NCBI RefSeq assembly: GCF_029278605.1 | Contig: NZ_CP119572.1 | Location: 2,356,001 to 2,420,000 of the forward strand | DNA: 64,000 nucleotides | Direction: 5' to 3' | Origin: Cupriavidus sp. WKF15 | Lineage (GTDB): Bacteria > Pseudomonadota > Gammaproteobacteria > Burkholderiales > Burkholderiaceae | Shown here: piece after piece, positions 1-11,085 of the stretch | How the letters are laid out: each line of letters begins with the position of its first letter | Numbering within the stretch: the stretch's first letter is position 1 | Notes under the pieces: generated by a model | Database searches by the model: none | What the model saw: the letters and a program-made list of their open reading frames with translations, nothing else | What the model was told of the DNA's origin: nothing | Program-made: the position numbers and the translations under genes

Positions 1-837
1 CACGCCGTGGATCGGCTCGCGCAGCGCGCTCCACGCGTCAACCATGAGCTGCCGGACCGGCTCCATCTGCCGGCCCAGCACGCGCAGCAGCAACATCGAC
101 TGCGCCGGTGATGACAGGCACGTCACGCCAGCGCGCAGGTCAGCCGTGAACGGCAGGCGCTCCGCCAGCGTCTCGGCAAGTTCCTGCGTGGCTGCGCTGC
201 CCACGGCCCAGAGCGTGCCCAGCACGCACATGCCGTCCAGCCCGGGTACCGCGCCGCGCAATGCCGATGCGGCGTCCAGCTGCGATTGCTCGATCCATAG
301 CGCGCGCCCGTCGCAGCGCACCTGCGTGTCCAGCCAAACGGAGCCCCGCGCCCAATGCTCGCCGGACGCCTGCCGCCCGAGCACCACGGCGTCCCAGCCG
401 ATCGCGCTGCCGCCCGGCGCAACGGCCAGTTCGGTGGCGATGCGCGCGCGCGCATCATCGAAGACGATGTTCTCCTGCGGCAGCCAATCCAGCCGGGCGC
501 CATCGTCGACCGTCAGGCGCACATGCTGCGACGCGTCACGGCCGAGCGACTTGTACCATTTGGTTGCACCTGGCGTCGCGATGACCGCGTGGGTGCCGGC
601 TTCCGCATGCAGGGTGATATCGAGAGTGTCGCCGCCCGCCACGCCAGCCGGCGGATGCAGGATGACGGCGTGGCAGATGCCGCCTTCCGGATAGAGCGGC
701 TTCTGCACCATCAGCGGGCCCCGGTGCTGCCGTCCGGCCAGCACGGTGCGCCCGCCACGCGCGGCAAAGCGCAGGCACAGGCTGGCCTGCCATGGCGCAG
801 GCACGGCGGTAGTGGGAGGAAAATCAGGATGACGCAT
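1..837 (-). CDS. ureD: Urease accessory protein UreD (3' end beyond window)
   Basis: UreD (UreH) binds the urease apoenzyme and, with UreF and UreG, takes part in inserting the Ni-containing active site in the cytoplasm. The frame opens with ATG at 837 and stays open for 279 codons to the window edge, so the C-terminus is missing. Recognised family features are the early stretch LCLRFAARGGRTVLAGRQHR, then GPLMVQKPLYPEG, HPPAGVAGGD near residue 60 and TPGATKWYKS near residue 90. It lies 134 bp downstream of urtE on the same strand, so transporter and urease maturation genes are linked. The structural genes ureABC presumably follow beyond the edge (inference). Confidence 0.93.
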   Translation of the reverse strand, partial: MRHPDFPPTTAVPAPWQASLCLRFAARGGRTVLAGRQHRGPLMVQKPLYPEGGICHAVILHPPAGVAGGDTLDITLHAEAGTHAVIATPGATKWYKSLGRDASQHVRLTVDDGARLDWLPQENIVFDDARARIATELAVAPGGSAIGWDAVVLGRQASGEHWARGSVWLDTQVRCDGRALWIEQSQLDAASALRGAVPGLDGMCVLGTLWAVGSAATQELAETLAERLPFTADLRAGVTCLSSPAQSMLLLRVLGRQMEPVRQLMVDAWSALREPIHGV

Positions 838-971
838 GGCTCGATGAATGGCCCGGCAATGCAAGCAGGGGCGAGCCGCGGCATGCGCCGCAGCGGATGC
901 CGGAAATCATAGCGCGCCGTCCGCCGTCACGAAAGCGCAGCGCGCGGCACTCACCGACTCGCCCTGCACCA

Positions 972-1664
972 TTACACGGCAATCAGCTCCCGCACACCGT
1001 CGTTCTCCATATTAACGCCCTCGCCCTTCGCCACGACTTCGCCCCGGCTCATCACCACGTAGTGATCGGCAATATGGCGCGCGAACTCGTAGTACTGCTC
1101 GACCAGCAGCACTGTCATGCCGAATTCGTCGACCAGCAGGCGCAGCGCGCGCCCGATGTCCTGGATGATCGACGGCTGGATACCTTCGGTCGGCTCGTCC
1201 AGGATCAGCAGGCCGGGCTCGCTCATCAGCGCGCGGCCGATCGCAAGCTGTTGCTGCTGGCCGCCCGACAGGTCGCCGCCGCGGCGCTGCCGCATGGTGC
1301 GCAGCACGGGGAACAGCTGGTAGATGCGGTCCGGCACGCCCGCGGGCCGCGCCCGGCTGGCCGCGCCGATCAGCAGGTTCTCTTCCACCGTCAGCCGTGG
1401 AAAGATCTCGCGCCCCTGCGGCACGTAGGCAAGGCCAGCCGACACCCTCTCATAGGGCGGCTTCTTCTCCAGTGCGTGGCCGTCCCACTGGATGCTGCCG
1501 CTGCGCGTGGGCACCACGCCCATCAGGCACTTGAGCAAGGTGCTCTTGCCTACGCCGTTGCGGCCCAGCAGCGTGGTGAGCTTGCCGCGCGGCACCTCGA
1601 AGCTGACGTTGCGCAGGATATGGCTGCCGCCGTAGAACTGGTTCAGTGCATTGACCTGCAGCAT
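972..1664 (-). CDS. urtE: Urea ABC transporter ATP-binding subunit UrtE
   Basis: A 230-residue ABC ATPase of the LivF type, one of the two nucleotide-binding subunits of the high-affinity urea importer UrtABCDE on the cytoplasmic face. Visible motifs are Walker A GRNGVGKST near residue 36, signature LSGGQQQQLAIGRAL near 135 and Walker B LLILDEPTEGIQP near 155. It follows urtD with a 2-bp gap and is the last urt gene. The assignment to urea rather than branched-chain amino acids rests on the complete urtABCDE order and the neighbouring ureD. Confidence 0.95.
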   Translation of the reverse strand: MLQVNALNQFYGGSHILRNVSFEVPRGKLTTLLGRNGVGKSTLLKCLMGVVPTRSGSIQWDGHALEKKPPYERVSAGLAYVPQGREIFPRLTVEENLLIGAASRARPAGVPDRIYQLFPVLRTMRQRRGGDLSGGQQQQLAIGRALMSEPGLLILDEPTEGIQPSIIQDIGRALRLLVDEFGMTVLLVEQYYEFARHIADHYVVMSRGEVVAKGEGVNMENDGVRELIAV

Positions 1665-1666
1665 GG

Positions 1667-2515
1667 CTATCTTCCCAGGTAGGATTCGATCACGCGGTCA
1701 TCGCGCTTGACGCTGTCGAGCGTGCCTTCGGCCAGCACGCTGCCTTCCGCAAGTACCGTGACTTTGCCTTCGCCGCCGGCCAGCGCCGCGACGAACTCCA
1801 TGTCGTGCTCGACCACCATCATCGAACAGCTGCCGCGCAGGCTGTTCAGCAGCGCGGCGAGCTGCATGGTTTCCTCATCGGTCATGCCGGCCACGGGCTC
1901 ATCCAGCAACAGCAACTGGGGTTGCTGCATCAGTAGCATGCCGATCTCCAGGCGCTGCTTCTGGCCGTGCGACAGCAGACCCGCCGGGCGGTAGGCCTCG
2001 TCTTCAAGGCCCGTCAGCGCCAGTGTTTCCTCGATGCGGCGATGCCCTTCCCCGGTCAGTCGCGCGCGCAGCGACGACCACCAGCGCTTGTCGGCCTTCA
2101 TCGCGAGCTCCAGGTTCTCCCAGACGGCATGCTGCTCGAATACCGTGGGCTTCTGGAACTTGCGGCCGATGCCGACCTGCGCGATGCGCGGCTCGGTCAT
2201 GCGCATCAGGTCGATGGTCTGGCCCAGGAACACGCGGCCGCTGACGTTGGCATTGCGCGGACCGGTCTTGCCGGTGATGACATCCATCATCGTGGTCTTG
2301 CCCGCGCCATTGGGGCCGATCACGCAGCGCAATTCGCCGTGGTCGATCGACAGGCTCAGCTTGTTGAGCGCGCGAAAGCCGTCGAACTGCACCGTGAGGT
2401 CTTCCAGGTAAAGGATCGGTCCGTGCGAGACATCGATCGTGCCCGGTTCCATCACGCGGCCGAGACCGGTCGCGTTGCCGCTTTCCGCCTGGCCGTATTC
2501 AAGCGCGGCATTCAT
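1667..2515 (-). CDS. urtD: Urea ABC transporter ATP-binding subunit UrtD
   Basis: A 282-residue LivG-type ATPase, second nucleotide-binding subunit of the urea importer. Walker A is GPNGAGKTT near residue 68, the signature is the UrtD-like variant LLSHGQKQRLEIGML, and Walker B is LLLLDEPVAGMTDEE. The first 30 residues form an N-terminal extension ahead of the ABC core. Its ATG overlaps the urtC stop as ATGA (2512-2515), indicating translational coupling, and urtE begins 2 bp after its stop. Confidence 0.95.
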   Translation of the reverse strand: MNAALEYGQAESGNATGLGRVMEPGTIDVSHGPILYLEDLTVQFDGFRALNKLSLSIDHGELRCVIGPNGAGKTTMMDVITGKTGPRNANVSGRVFLGQTIDLMRMTEPRIAQVGIGRKFQKPTVFEQHAVWENLELAMKADKRWWSSLRARLTGEGHRRIEETLALTGLEDEAYRPAGLLSHGQKQRLEIGMLLMQQPQLLLLDEPVAGMTDEETMQLAALLNSLRGSCSMMVVEHDMEFVAALAGGEGKVTVLAEGSVLAEGTLDSVKRDDRVIESYLGR

Positions 2516-3725
2516 GCTTCACCTCCGGTACGCCCCGCCACGGCGGGACTGGATACGGCTTCCTGTGCGACCGGGCTCGCCGGCGTTGCGCGGCTGCCGC
2601 GTTCGCGCAGGCGCTTCCACAGCCCGATCACGCCATCGGGCAGGTATAGCGTGACCAGTACGAACATCGCGCCGAGCAGGAACAGCCAGTACTCGGCAAA
2701 GTAGGCCGTGAACATGGTCTTGGCACCGTTGACCAGGAATGCGCCGATCACCGGCCCGATCAGCGTACCGCGCCCACCCACGGCCACCCATACGGCCATC
2801 TCGATGGAATTGCCGGGCGACATCTCGCCCGGGTTGATGATGCCCACCTGCGGCACGTACAGCGCGCCGGCAATGCCACACAGCACGGCCGAGAACGTCC
2901 ATACGAACAGCTTGTAGCCCAGCGGGTTGTAGCCCGAGAACATCACGCGCATCTCGGCATCGCGTATGGCGGTCACGACGCGGCCCAGCTTGGACGTGAC
3001 GATATAGCGGCAAGCCACGAACCCTGCGACCAGCGCAAGGAAGGTCAGCACGAACAGCGCCGCGCGCGTCTGCGGCGCGGCAATGGCATAGCCGGCGATA
3101 CGCTTGAAGTCGGTGAACCCGTTGTTGCCGCCAAAGCCCGTTTCGTTGCGGAAGAACAGCAGCATCGCCGCGTACGTCATGGCCTGCGTGATGATCGACA
3201 GGTACACGCCCTTGATGCGCGAGCGGAACGCAAAGAAGCCGAACAGCCACGCCAGAACGCCGGGGACCAGCACCACCAGCAGCAGCGCATAGCCGAGGTG
3301 CTCGGTGCCGTGCCAGAACCACGGCAGCTCCTTCCAGTCGAGAAACACCATGAAGTCCGGCAGATCGCTCTTGTACACGCCTTCGCGACCGATGGACCGC
3401 ATCAGGTACATGCCCATCGCATAGCCGCCGAGCGCGAAGAACAGCCCGTGACCCAGGCTCAGGATGCCGCAATAGCCCCACACCAGGTCCAGCGCAATCG
3501 CGGCGAGCGCAAAGCACATGATCTTGCCGACCAGCGTCAGCGCGTAGGCCGACAGGTGCAGCGGATGGCCTGCGGGCACCAGCAGCGCGCACGCCGGCAC
3601 GCCGATCGCCACCACGAGTGTCAATACTGCCAGCATCGTCCAGGCCCGGCGGCTGAACAGCGGCTGGCGCTCGGGCACCGCAAGCCGGAAAGGCGTGCCC
3701 GGGGAATCGGAATGAAAGCTCTGCA

Positions 3726-3729
<4 letters not shown>
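2512..3729 (-). CDS. urtC: Urea ABC transporter permease UrtC
   Basis: A 405-residue LivM-type permease with about ten hydrophobic membrane segments. Characteristic stretches are DLVWGYCGILSLGHGLFFAL and FRSRIKGVYLSIITQAMTYA. I chose the ATG at 3729 because it overlaps the urtB stop as ATGA (3726-3729). The frame is open further upstream to 4215 but there it lies inside urtB. The C-terminus is an Ala/Pro-rich cytoplasmic tail. It pairs with UrtB to form the membrane channel. Confidence 0.95.
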
Positions 3730-5387
<1,658 letters not shown>

Positions 5388-5405
5388 AGGTGCTGGCGAA
5401 TGGGC

Positions 5406-5431
5406 GGCGCGTGGCCGCGCCTGCTTTTTTT
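5406..5431 (+). terminator. Intrinsic-terminator-like hairpin facing against the urt operon
   Basis: A perfect 6-bp GC stem (5406-5411 with 5416-5421, loop TGGC) is followed by TGC and seven T residues (5425-5431) on the plus strand. It lies between urtA and urtB and points antisense to the operon, so if functional it would stop antisense transcription. On the sense strand it is only a hairpin preceded by an A-tract. Confidence 0.4.
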
Positions 5432-5452
5432 CTGGGGAACCGGGCTGACGCG

Positions 5453-5490
5453 GCACGCACTGCCGGCTACGGAGAACCGGCGGTGCGTGC
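5453..5490 (-). other. Intercistronic 14-bp stem-loop between urtA and urtB
   Basis: The arms 5453-5466 and 5477-5490 pair at 13 of 14 positions around a 10-nt loop, starting 26 bp after the urtA stop. No U-tract follows on the sense strand, so it is not a classic terminator. Strong hairpins after the binding-protein gene commonly stabilise the upstream mRNA segment and raise binding-protein levels over permease; that role is inferred here. Confidence 0.55.
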
Positions 5491-5516
5491 CTGTCAGGCT
5501 GCAACGGCAGGCAGCC

Positions 5517-6773
5517 TTACATCACCTTGTCCGGCTTGCCTTCGTTGCCTGCGATGAACGGGCTCCACGGCTGCGCGCGTATGGCCTTGGGCGTCTTCCA
5601 CACGACGGTGAACTGTCCGTCGCCCTTGACCTCGCCGATCATCACCGGCTTGTAGAGGTGGTGGTTCTCGCCCATGGTCAGGGTGAAGCCGTCGGGCGCC
5701 TTGAAGGTCTGGCCGTACATGGCGGCACGCACCTTGTCGGTGTCCGTGGTACCGGCTTTCTTCACGGCCTGCGCCCACATGTGGATGCCCACGTAGGTGG
5801 CTTCCATCGGATCGTTGGTCACGCGCTTGTCGCCGCCCGGCAGGTTGTTCGCCTTGACCCAGGCAGCCCACTGTTTCTTGAACGCATCGTTCTCGGGGTT
5901 CTTGACGGACATGAAGTAGTTCCATGCCGCCAGGTGGCCGACCAGCGGCTTGGTGTCGATGCCGCGCAACTCTTCCTCGCCCACGGAGAAGGCGACCACC
6001 GGGACGTCCTTGGCCTTCAGGCCGGCGTTGCCGAGTTCCTTGTAGAACGGCACGTTGGAGTCGCCGTTGATGGTGGAGATCACGGCGGTCTTGCCGCCCT
6101 GCGAGAACTTCTTGATGTTGGCGACGATGGTCTGGTAGTCGCTGTGGCCGAACGGCGTGTAGACCTCTTCGATGTCCTTGTCGGCGACGCCCTTGCTCTT
6201 CAGGAAGGCGCGCAGGATCTTGTTGGTGGTGCGCGGATAGACGTAGTCGGTGCCCAGCAGGAAGAAGCGCTTGGCGCCGCCGCCTTCCTTGCTCATCAGG
6301 TACTCGACCGCCGGAATGGCCTGCTGGTTGGGCGCCGCGCCCGTGTAGAAGACGTTCTTCGACATTTCCTCGCCCTCATACTGCACGGGGTAGAACAGCA
6401 GCGAATTCAGCTCTTCGTAGACCGGCAGCACCGACTTTCGCGACACCGAAGTCCAGCAGCCGAACGTGACGGCGACCTTGTCCTTGGTGATCAGCTGACG
6501 CGCCTTCTCGGCAAACAGCGGCCAGTTCGACGCGGGATCCACGACCACGGGTTCGAGCTTGCGGCCGAGCACGCCGCCGCTCTTGTTGATCTCGTCGATG
6601 GTCATCAGCGCCACGTCCTTGAGCGACGTCTCGGAAATCGCCATGGTGCCGGACAGCGAATGCAGGATGCCGACCTTGATCGGCTCTTTGGACTGCGCCA
6701 TCGCCAGCGGGCTGGCGCCGATCATTGCCGCGGCGGCTACCGCCGACAGCTTCAGCATGTCACGTCGTTTCAT
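5517..6773 (-). CDS. urtA: Urea ABC transporter substrate-binding protein UrtA
   Basis: A 418-residue periplasmic binding protein that captures urea for UrtBCDE. The N-terminus MKRRDMLKLSAVAAAAMIGA carries a twin-arginine-like RRDMLK motif before a hydrophobic stretch ending ASPLAMAQ, suggesting Tat export. The mature part begins KEPIKVGILHSLSGTMAISE, typical of the Urt/AmiC type. ATG 6773 is chosen because AGGGAG lies 7 nt upstream; the frame extends 20 codons further without an RBS. It is the first gene of urtABCDE, about 45 nt downstream of the predicted sigma-54 start site, so nitrogen-controlled expression is expected. Confidence 0.95.
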   Translation of the reverse strand: MKRRDMLKLSAVAAAAMIGASPLAMAQSKEPIKVGILHSLSGTMAISETSLKDVALMTIDEINKSGGVLGRKLEPVVVDPASNWPLFAEKARQLITKDKVAVTFGCWTSVSRKSVLPVYEELNSLLFYPVQYEGEEMSKNVFYTGAAPNQQAIPAVEYLMSKEGGGAKRFFLLGTDYVYPRTTNKILRAFLKSKGVADKDIEEVYTPFGHSDYQTIVANIKKFSQGGKTAVISTINGDSNVPFYKELGNAGLKAKDVPVVAFSVGEEELRGIDTKPLVGHLAAWNYFMSVKNPENDAFKKQWAAWVKANNLPGGDKRVTNDPMEATYVGIHMWAQAVKKAGTTDTDKVRAAMYGQTFKAPDGFTLTMGENHHLYKPVMIGEVKGDGQFTVVWKTPKAIRAQPWSPFIAGNEGKPDKVM

Positions 6774-6828
6774 TGCTGCTCCCTTTATCGTTTGGTTACG
6801 GGACTCAACGCACCCCGGGTGATGCATC

Positions 6829-6844
6829 TGCAACTAGCGTGCCA
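6829..6844 (-). promoter_or_regulatory. Sigma-54 (RpoN) promoter of urtABCDE
   Basis: On the minus strand the sequence reads TGGCACGCTAGTTGCA, an exact match to the -24/-12 consensus TGGCACG-N4-TTGCA. The -12 C is at 6830, so transcription should start near 6818, giving a leader of about 45 nt before the urtA ATG. Two NtrC-type palindromes lie upstream at enhancer distance. Confidence 0.88.
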
Positions 6845-6925
6845 GGGAACGCACGGCTCCCGCCTGCGGTCTGGCACCGCCGGGCGCCCGGCAAGAGACA
6901 ATTCGTTTGGAGGTTTCGCGCGGAA

Positions 6926-6940
6926 GCACCATGCTGGTGC
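6926..6940. promoter_or_regulatory. NtrC enhancer site 1 upstream of urtA
   Basis: The sequence GCACCATGCTGGTGC is a perfect GCACC-N5-GGTGC palindrome, the NtrC (GlnG) consensus. Its centre (6933) is about 115 bp upstream of the predicted urt start site, within the usual enhancer range. Confidence 0.8.
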
Positions 6941-6961
6941 TGCGCCCCGGTCGACGACTAC

Positions 6962-6976
6962 GCACCGCCATCGTGC
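6962..6976. promoter_or_regulatory. NtrC enhancer site 2 upstream of urtA
   Basis: The sequence GCACCGCCATCGTGC fits GCACC-N5-GGTGC with one mismatch. Its centre is 36 bp from site 1 and about 151 bp upstream of the predicted start. A tandem pair resembles the glnA enhancer arrangement, which allows cooperative binding of NtrC dimers. Confidence 0.7.
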
Positions 6977-7082
6977 ACGGCGCAATCAGGTGCAAGGGAG
7001 AACCGGCCGCGGGCTTCGGGGAAGAGGAGGCAGACTGTCGTGAGTTGTGCGGCGCCGCGGCGCATGGTGCACCGCCGCAAAC

Positions 7083-7107
7083 AAAAACGGGGCCCGAAGG
7101 CCCCGTT
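7083..7107 (-). terminator. Rho-independent terminator of cyoABCD
   Basis: A perfect 9-bp stem (7086-7094 with 7099-7107, CGAA loop on the plus strand) is followed on the minus strand by a run of T. It lies about 20 bp after the cyoD stop and isolates cyo from the urt promoter region. Confidence 0.85.
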
Positions 7108-7127
7108 CTTCTATCGTCCGAAGACGA

Positions 7128-7478
7128 TTACTTCATCATCCACGGCATCATGTTCGCGTTCATGTTGTGCATGATCCAGAGCGAGCCGGCCAGCACGATG
7201 AACAGGATCAGCAGCGTGAACAGGAACGACATCACGTTCCAGCGCTGCTGCTTCGAGCCATCCATATGGAGGAAGTACTTCAGGTGCACGACCACCTGCA
7301 CTGCGGCCATGCCGAGGATGATCAGGAGGGTCGTGCCGCGGTCCATGGTGCCGTCCATCACGATCTTGAACGGGATGACGGTCAGGACCACCGCCAGCAC
7401 GAAGCCGATCACATAGGACTTGAAGCTGCTGTGGCCGTGCGACTCGGCGTGCGCGGACGCTGCGTGTTGCTGTGCCAT
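7128..7478 (-). CDS. cyoD: Cytochrome o ubiquinol oxidase subunit IV CyoD
   Basis: A 116-residue membrane protein with three hydrophobic helices, including VIGFVLAVVLTVIPFKIVM and FLFTLLILFIVLAGSLWIM. This is the usual length and layout of CyoD, a small non-catalytic subunit that assists assembly of the bo-type oxidase. It directly abuts cyoC and precedes the operon terminator. The usual fifth gene, cyoE (heme O synthase), is not present here. Confidence 0.94.
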   Translation of the reverse strand: MAQQHAASAHAESHGHSSFKSYVIGFVLAVVLTVIPFKIVMDGTMDRGTTLLIILGMAAVQVVVHLKYFLHMDGSKQQRWNVMSFLFTLLILFIVLAGSLWIMHNMNANMMPWMMK

Positions 7479-8132
7479 TTACATTGCCCCCATCAGATAG
7501 ACCACGGTGAAGACGCCGATCCAGACGACGTCCAGGAAGTGCCAGAACAGGCTGAGGCAGTTCAGGCGCTTGGACATGGTCGGGGTCAGGCCCTTCTTGC
7601 TGACTTGCCACATCAGGACCAGCATCCACACCATGCCGCTTGCGACGTGCAGGCCGTGGGTGCCCACCAGCGTGAAGAACGACGACAGGAACGCGCTGCG
7701 GCTCGGGCCGGCGCCTTCGGCGATCAGGTGATGGAATTCATTGATTTCCATGTACATGAACGCGGCGCCCAGCAGGAAGGTAATGCCCAGCCAGACCAGC
7801 ACCCGTACCTTCGAACGGTTCTGCAGCGAGATCATCGCGAAACCGTACGTGATCGACGAGAACAGCAGGATGAAGGTCTCGACGAGCACGTAGTTGAGCT
7901 CGAACAGCTCCTTGCCCGACGGACCGCCCGCCACTTCGCCGCGCAGGACGGCGAACGCGGCGAACAGGCACGCGAACAGGATGCAGTCGCTCATCAGGTA
8001 CAGCCAGAAACCAAAGATGGTGTTCTCGCTGGTGTCATGGTGCGCGTGGTCGTGCGTCTCGTCGTGCGAGCGCGCATGAGCCGGGGCTTGCGCCGCCCCG
8101 AAGCGATCAAGGACTTCTGTCGACATGGTCAT
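7479..8132 (-). CDS. cyoC: Cytochrome o ubiquinol oxidase subunit III CyoC
   Basis: A 217-residue five-helix subunit III of the heme-copper quinol oxidase. Family stretches are [20 protein letters not shown] and [20 protein letters not shown]. The N-terminus is His-rich and hydrophilic (about residues 18-35, [19 protein letters not shown]). Its ATG shares one base with the cyoB stop (TGATG), so translation is likely coupled; a second ATG two codons later is possible. Confidence 0.94.
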   Translation of the reverse strand: MTMSTEVLDRFGAAQAPAHARSHDETHDHAHHDTSENTIFGFWLYLMSDCILFACLFAAFAVLRGEVAGGPSGKELFELNYVLVETFILLFSSITYGFAMISLQNRSKVRVLVWLGITFLLGAAFMYMEINEFHHLIAEGAGPSRSAFLSSFFTLVGTHGLHVASGMVWMLVLMWQVSKKGLTPTMSKRLNCLSLFWHFLDVVWIGVFTVVYLMGAM

Positions 8133-10108
8133 CAGGCCTGCGAAGCAATGCGCTGCAGTTGGCGCGTTTCAATCTGCTCGACCTCGGCGGCCGGCACGTA
8201 GTAGTCGATGTGGTCATCGTTGGCGCGGCGGATGAACGACACCACCATGCCGATCAGGCCAACGGCGGCAAGCCACCAGATGTGCCAGACCAGGGCAAAG
8301 CCAAGCACCAGGCTGTACAGGCCCATCCAGAAGCCCGCGCCGGTGTTCTTCGGCATGTGGATCTGCTCGTAGCCGCTGGTCGGCAGCTTCTCGCCACGGG
8401 CCTTCATGTCGGCGAACGCGTCCAGGTCACGCACCACCGGGGTGTGCGCGAAGTTGTAGAACGGCGGCGGCGACGAAGTGGCCCATTCCAGCGTGCGGCC
8501 ACCCCACGGGTCGCCGGTCACATCGGCCAGCTTCTTGCGGTCGCGGATCGACACGACGATCTGCAGCACCTGGAAGAAGATGCCCAGCGCGACGAACACC
8601 ACGCCGACCACGGCCAGGTACAGCCACGGCGTCCAGGCCGGGTTGTCAGTGTGGTTCAGGCGACGGGTCATGCCCATCAGGCCCAGCACGTACAGCGGCA
8701 TGAAGGCGAAGTAGAAGCCCACCAGCCAGCACCAGAACGCGCACTTGCCCAGACGCTCGTTCAGCTTGAAGCCGAACGCCTTCGGCCACCAGTAGGTGAT
8801 GCCGGCCAGGTAGCCGAACAGCACGCCGCCGATGATCACGTTGTGGAAATGGGCGATCAGGAACAGGCTGTTGTGCAGCACGAAGTCGGCTGCCGGCACG
8901 GCCATCAGCACGCCGGTCATGCCGCCGATCACGAAGGTGATCATGAAGCCCAGCGTCCACAGCACCGGCGAGGTCATCTGCACGCGGCCGCGGTACATCG
9001 TGAACAGCCAGTTGAAGATCTTCACCCCGGTCGGGATGGAGATGATCATGGTCGTGATGCCAAAGAACGCGTTGACGTTCGCGCCCGAGCCCATCGTGAA
9101 GAAGTGGTGCAGCCACACGATGAACGACAGCACCATGATGGCCGAGGTCGCGTACACCATGCCCTTGTAGCCGAACAGCTTCTTGCCCGAGAACGTGGCG
9201 ATGACTTCAGAGAAGATACCGAACGCCGGCAGGATCAGGATGTACACCTCGGGGTGGCCCCAGATCCAGATCAGGTTCACGTACATCATGGCATTGCCGC
9301 CGCCATCGTTCGTGAAGAAGTGCATGTCGAAGTAGCGGTCCAGGCCCAGCAGTGCCAGCGACACGGTCAGCACCGGGAAGGCAGCCACGATCAGCACGTT
9401 GGTGCACAGGACCGTCCAGGTGAACACCGGCATGCGCATCAGGGTCATGCCCGGGGCGCGCATCTTCAGGATGGTCACCAGGAAGTTCACGCCGGTCAGC
9501 AGCGTGCCCAACCCCGAGATCTGCAAGGACCAGAGGTAGTAGTCCACCCCTACGCCCGGGCTGAAATCCAGGCCGGACAGCGGCGGGTAAGCGAGCCAGC
9601 CGGTCTTGGCGAATTCGCCAACGCCCAGCGAGATGTTCACCAGCATGGCGCCCGACACGAACAGCCAGAACGACAGCGTGTTCAGGAACGGGAAGGCCAC
9701 GTCGCGCGCGCCGATCTGCAGCGGCACCACGAGGTTCATCAGGCCCGTCATCAGCGGCATGGCCACGAAGAAGATCATGATCACGCCGTGGGCGGTGAAG
9801 ATCTGGTCGTAGTGTTCCGGCGGCAGGACGCCGTGGGCACCGTTCGTGGCGAGCGCCAGTTGCGCGCGCATCATGACCGCGTCGGAAAAGCCGCGCAGCA
9901 GCATGACCAGCGCGACCAGGCAGTACATCACACCGATCTTCTTGTGATCGACCGAAGTGAACCACTCATTCCAGAGGTAGCCCCACTTCTTGAAATACGT
10001 GATCGCGCCTAGCAGCGCAGCGCCGCCGATGGCGACGCCGGCCAGTACGACCATGATGATCGGCTCATGAAACGGAATCGCCGACAAACTCAATTTGCCA
10101 AACATCAT
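8132..10108 (-). CDS. cyoB: Cytochrome o ubiquinol oxidase subunit I CyoB
   Basis: The 658-residue catalytic subunit, which carries low-spin heme, the high-spin heme-CuB centre and proton channels, reducing O2 with electrons from ubiquinol in the inner membrane. Visible heme-copper oxidase motifs are [40 protein letters not shown] (CuB His with the crosslinked Tyr), WLHHFFTMG and [10 protein letters not shown]. Length matches CyoB. It lies 5 bp after cyoA. Confidence 0.97.
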   Translation of the reverse strand: MMFGKLSLSAIPFHEPIIMVVLAGVAIGGAALLGAITYFKKWGYLWNEWFTSVDHKKIGVMYCLVALVMLLRGFSDAVMMRAQLALATNGAHGVLPPEHYDQIFTAHGVIMIFFVAMPLMTGLMNLVVPLQIGARDVAFPFLNTLSFWLFVSGAMLVNISLGVGEFAKTGWLAYPPLSGLDFSPGVGVDYYLWSLQISGLGTLLTGVNFLVTILKMRAPGMTLMRMPVFTWTVLCTNVLIVAAFPVLTVSLALLGLDRYFDMHFFTNDGGGNAMMYVNLIWIWGHPEVYILILPAFGIFSEVIATFSGKKLFGYKGMVYATSAIMVLSFIVWLHHFFTMGSGANVNAFFGITTMIISIPTGVKIFNWLFTMYRGRVQMTSPVLWTLGFMITFVIGGMTGVLMAVPAADFVLHNSLFLIAHFHNVIIGGVLFGYLAGITYWWPKAFGFKLNERLGKCAFWCWLVGFYFAFMPLYVLGLMGMTRRLNHTDNPAWTPWLYLAVVGVVFVALGIFFQVLQIVVSIRDRKKLADVTGDPWGGRTLEWATSSPPPFYNFAHTPVVRDLDAFADMKARGEKLPTSGYEQIHMPKNTGAGFWMGLYSLVLGFALVWHIWWLAAVGLIGMVVSFIRRANDDHIDYYVPAAEVEQIETRQLQRIASQA

Positions 10109-10113
10109 TGCTC

Positions 10114-11085
10114 CTAGGATTGCGCGCCCAGCGCCGGCTTGGCCGGCGTGGCCATGGACACCCGCTCTTCGCCGAGCGTGTTACGCGACGTGCAGATCGG
10201 GCCGCCATCAAAGCCTTCGCGGGCCATGGCGTGGCCGTCGTTGCCCATGTACTGGTGCAGGATGCCGGTGAACAGGCCGTCTTCGACCTTGCCGTAGTAG
10301 GCCACCGGTTCCGCTTCGCTCGGCTTGGCCAGGACCTTGTAGTCCGCGCTGGCGAGCTGGCGTTCGGATGCGCGCACCTTGGCGACCCACGCGTCGAACT
10401 CGAAGTTCGACATGGCCGTCGCCTTGAACTTCATGCCCGAGAAGCCGCCGCCGCTGTAGTTGGCGGACATGCCGTCATACGTGCCGGCCTCGTTGGCAAT
10501 CAGGTGCAGCTTGGTCTCCATCCCGGCCATGGCGTAAACCTGGCTGCCCAGTTGCGGGATGAAGAACGAATTCATGATCGAATCGGACGTGATCTTGAAG
10601 TTCACCGGCGTGCCCACCGGGAACGCGATCTGGTTGACCGTCGCGATCTTCAGTTCCGGATAGATGAACAGCCACTTCCAGTTCATCGCCACCGCCTCGA
10701 CGGTGATCGGCTTCTGCTTGGATTCCAGCGGCTTGTACGGATCCAGGTCGTGCGAGGACTTCCACGTGATGATGCCCAGCGCGATGATGATCAGGCAGGG
10801 AATCAGCCACACCACGACTTCGATCGCGGTCGAGTGCGACCAGTCGGGTTCATAGCGTGCCGAGGTATTGCTGGCGCGGTACTTCCAGGCGAACACCAGC
10901 GTCAGGACGATCACCGGCAACACCACCAGCAGCATGAGCCAGGTGGCGATCAGGATGATGCCTTTGATGTCGACGCCTACCTGCCCCTTCGGGTCGAGCA
11001 GCGTCATGTTGCAGCCGGCGAGCAGCAAGAGCAGGCCGAGGCTTGGCAGGGACCGCGTCCACCGCGGCAGTATGGGTTTCTTCAT
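10114..11085 (-). CDS. cyoA: Cytochrome o ubiquinol oxidase subunit II CyoA
   Basis: A 323-residue subunit II. The signal peptide ends in the lipobox LLLAGC (Cys about residue 26), so it is a lipoprotein, followed by two membrane helices and a periplasmic cupredoxin domain ([20 protein letters not shown]). The quinol-oxidase type lacks the CuA ligands of cytochrome c oxidase, and I see no CxxxC motif. Start ATG 11085 is preferred over the 16-codon extension because it gives a clean signal peptide. It is the first gene of cyoABCD; its promoter must lie in the 513-bp region upstream. Confidence 0.95.
   Translation of the reverse strand: MKKPILPRWTRSLPSLGLLLLLAGCNMTLLDPKGQVGVDIKGIILIATWLMLLVVLPVIVLTLVFAWKYRASNTSARYEPDWSHSTAIEVVVWLIPCLIIIALGIITWKSSHDLDPYKPLESKQKPITVEAVAMNWKWLFIYPELKIATVNQIAFPVGTPVNFKITSDSIMNSFFIPQLGSQVYAMAGMETKLHLIANEAGTYDGMSANYSGGGFSGMKFKATAMSNFEFDAWVAKVRASERQLASADYKVLAKPSEAEPVAYYGKVEDGLFTGILHQYMGNDGHAMAREGFDGGPICTSRNTLGEERVSMATPAKPALGAQS

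Noticed and set aside
7064..7076. Third NtrC-like site (GGTGCACC)
   Set aside because: The half-sites overlap instead of being spaced by five bases.
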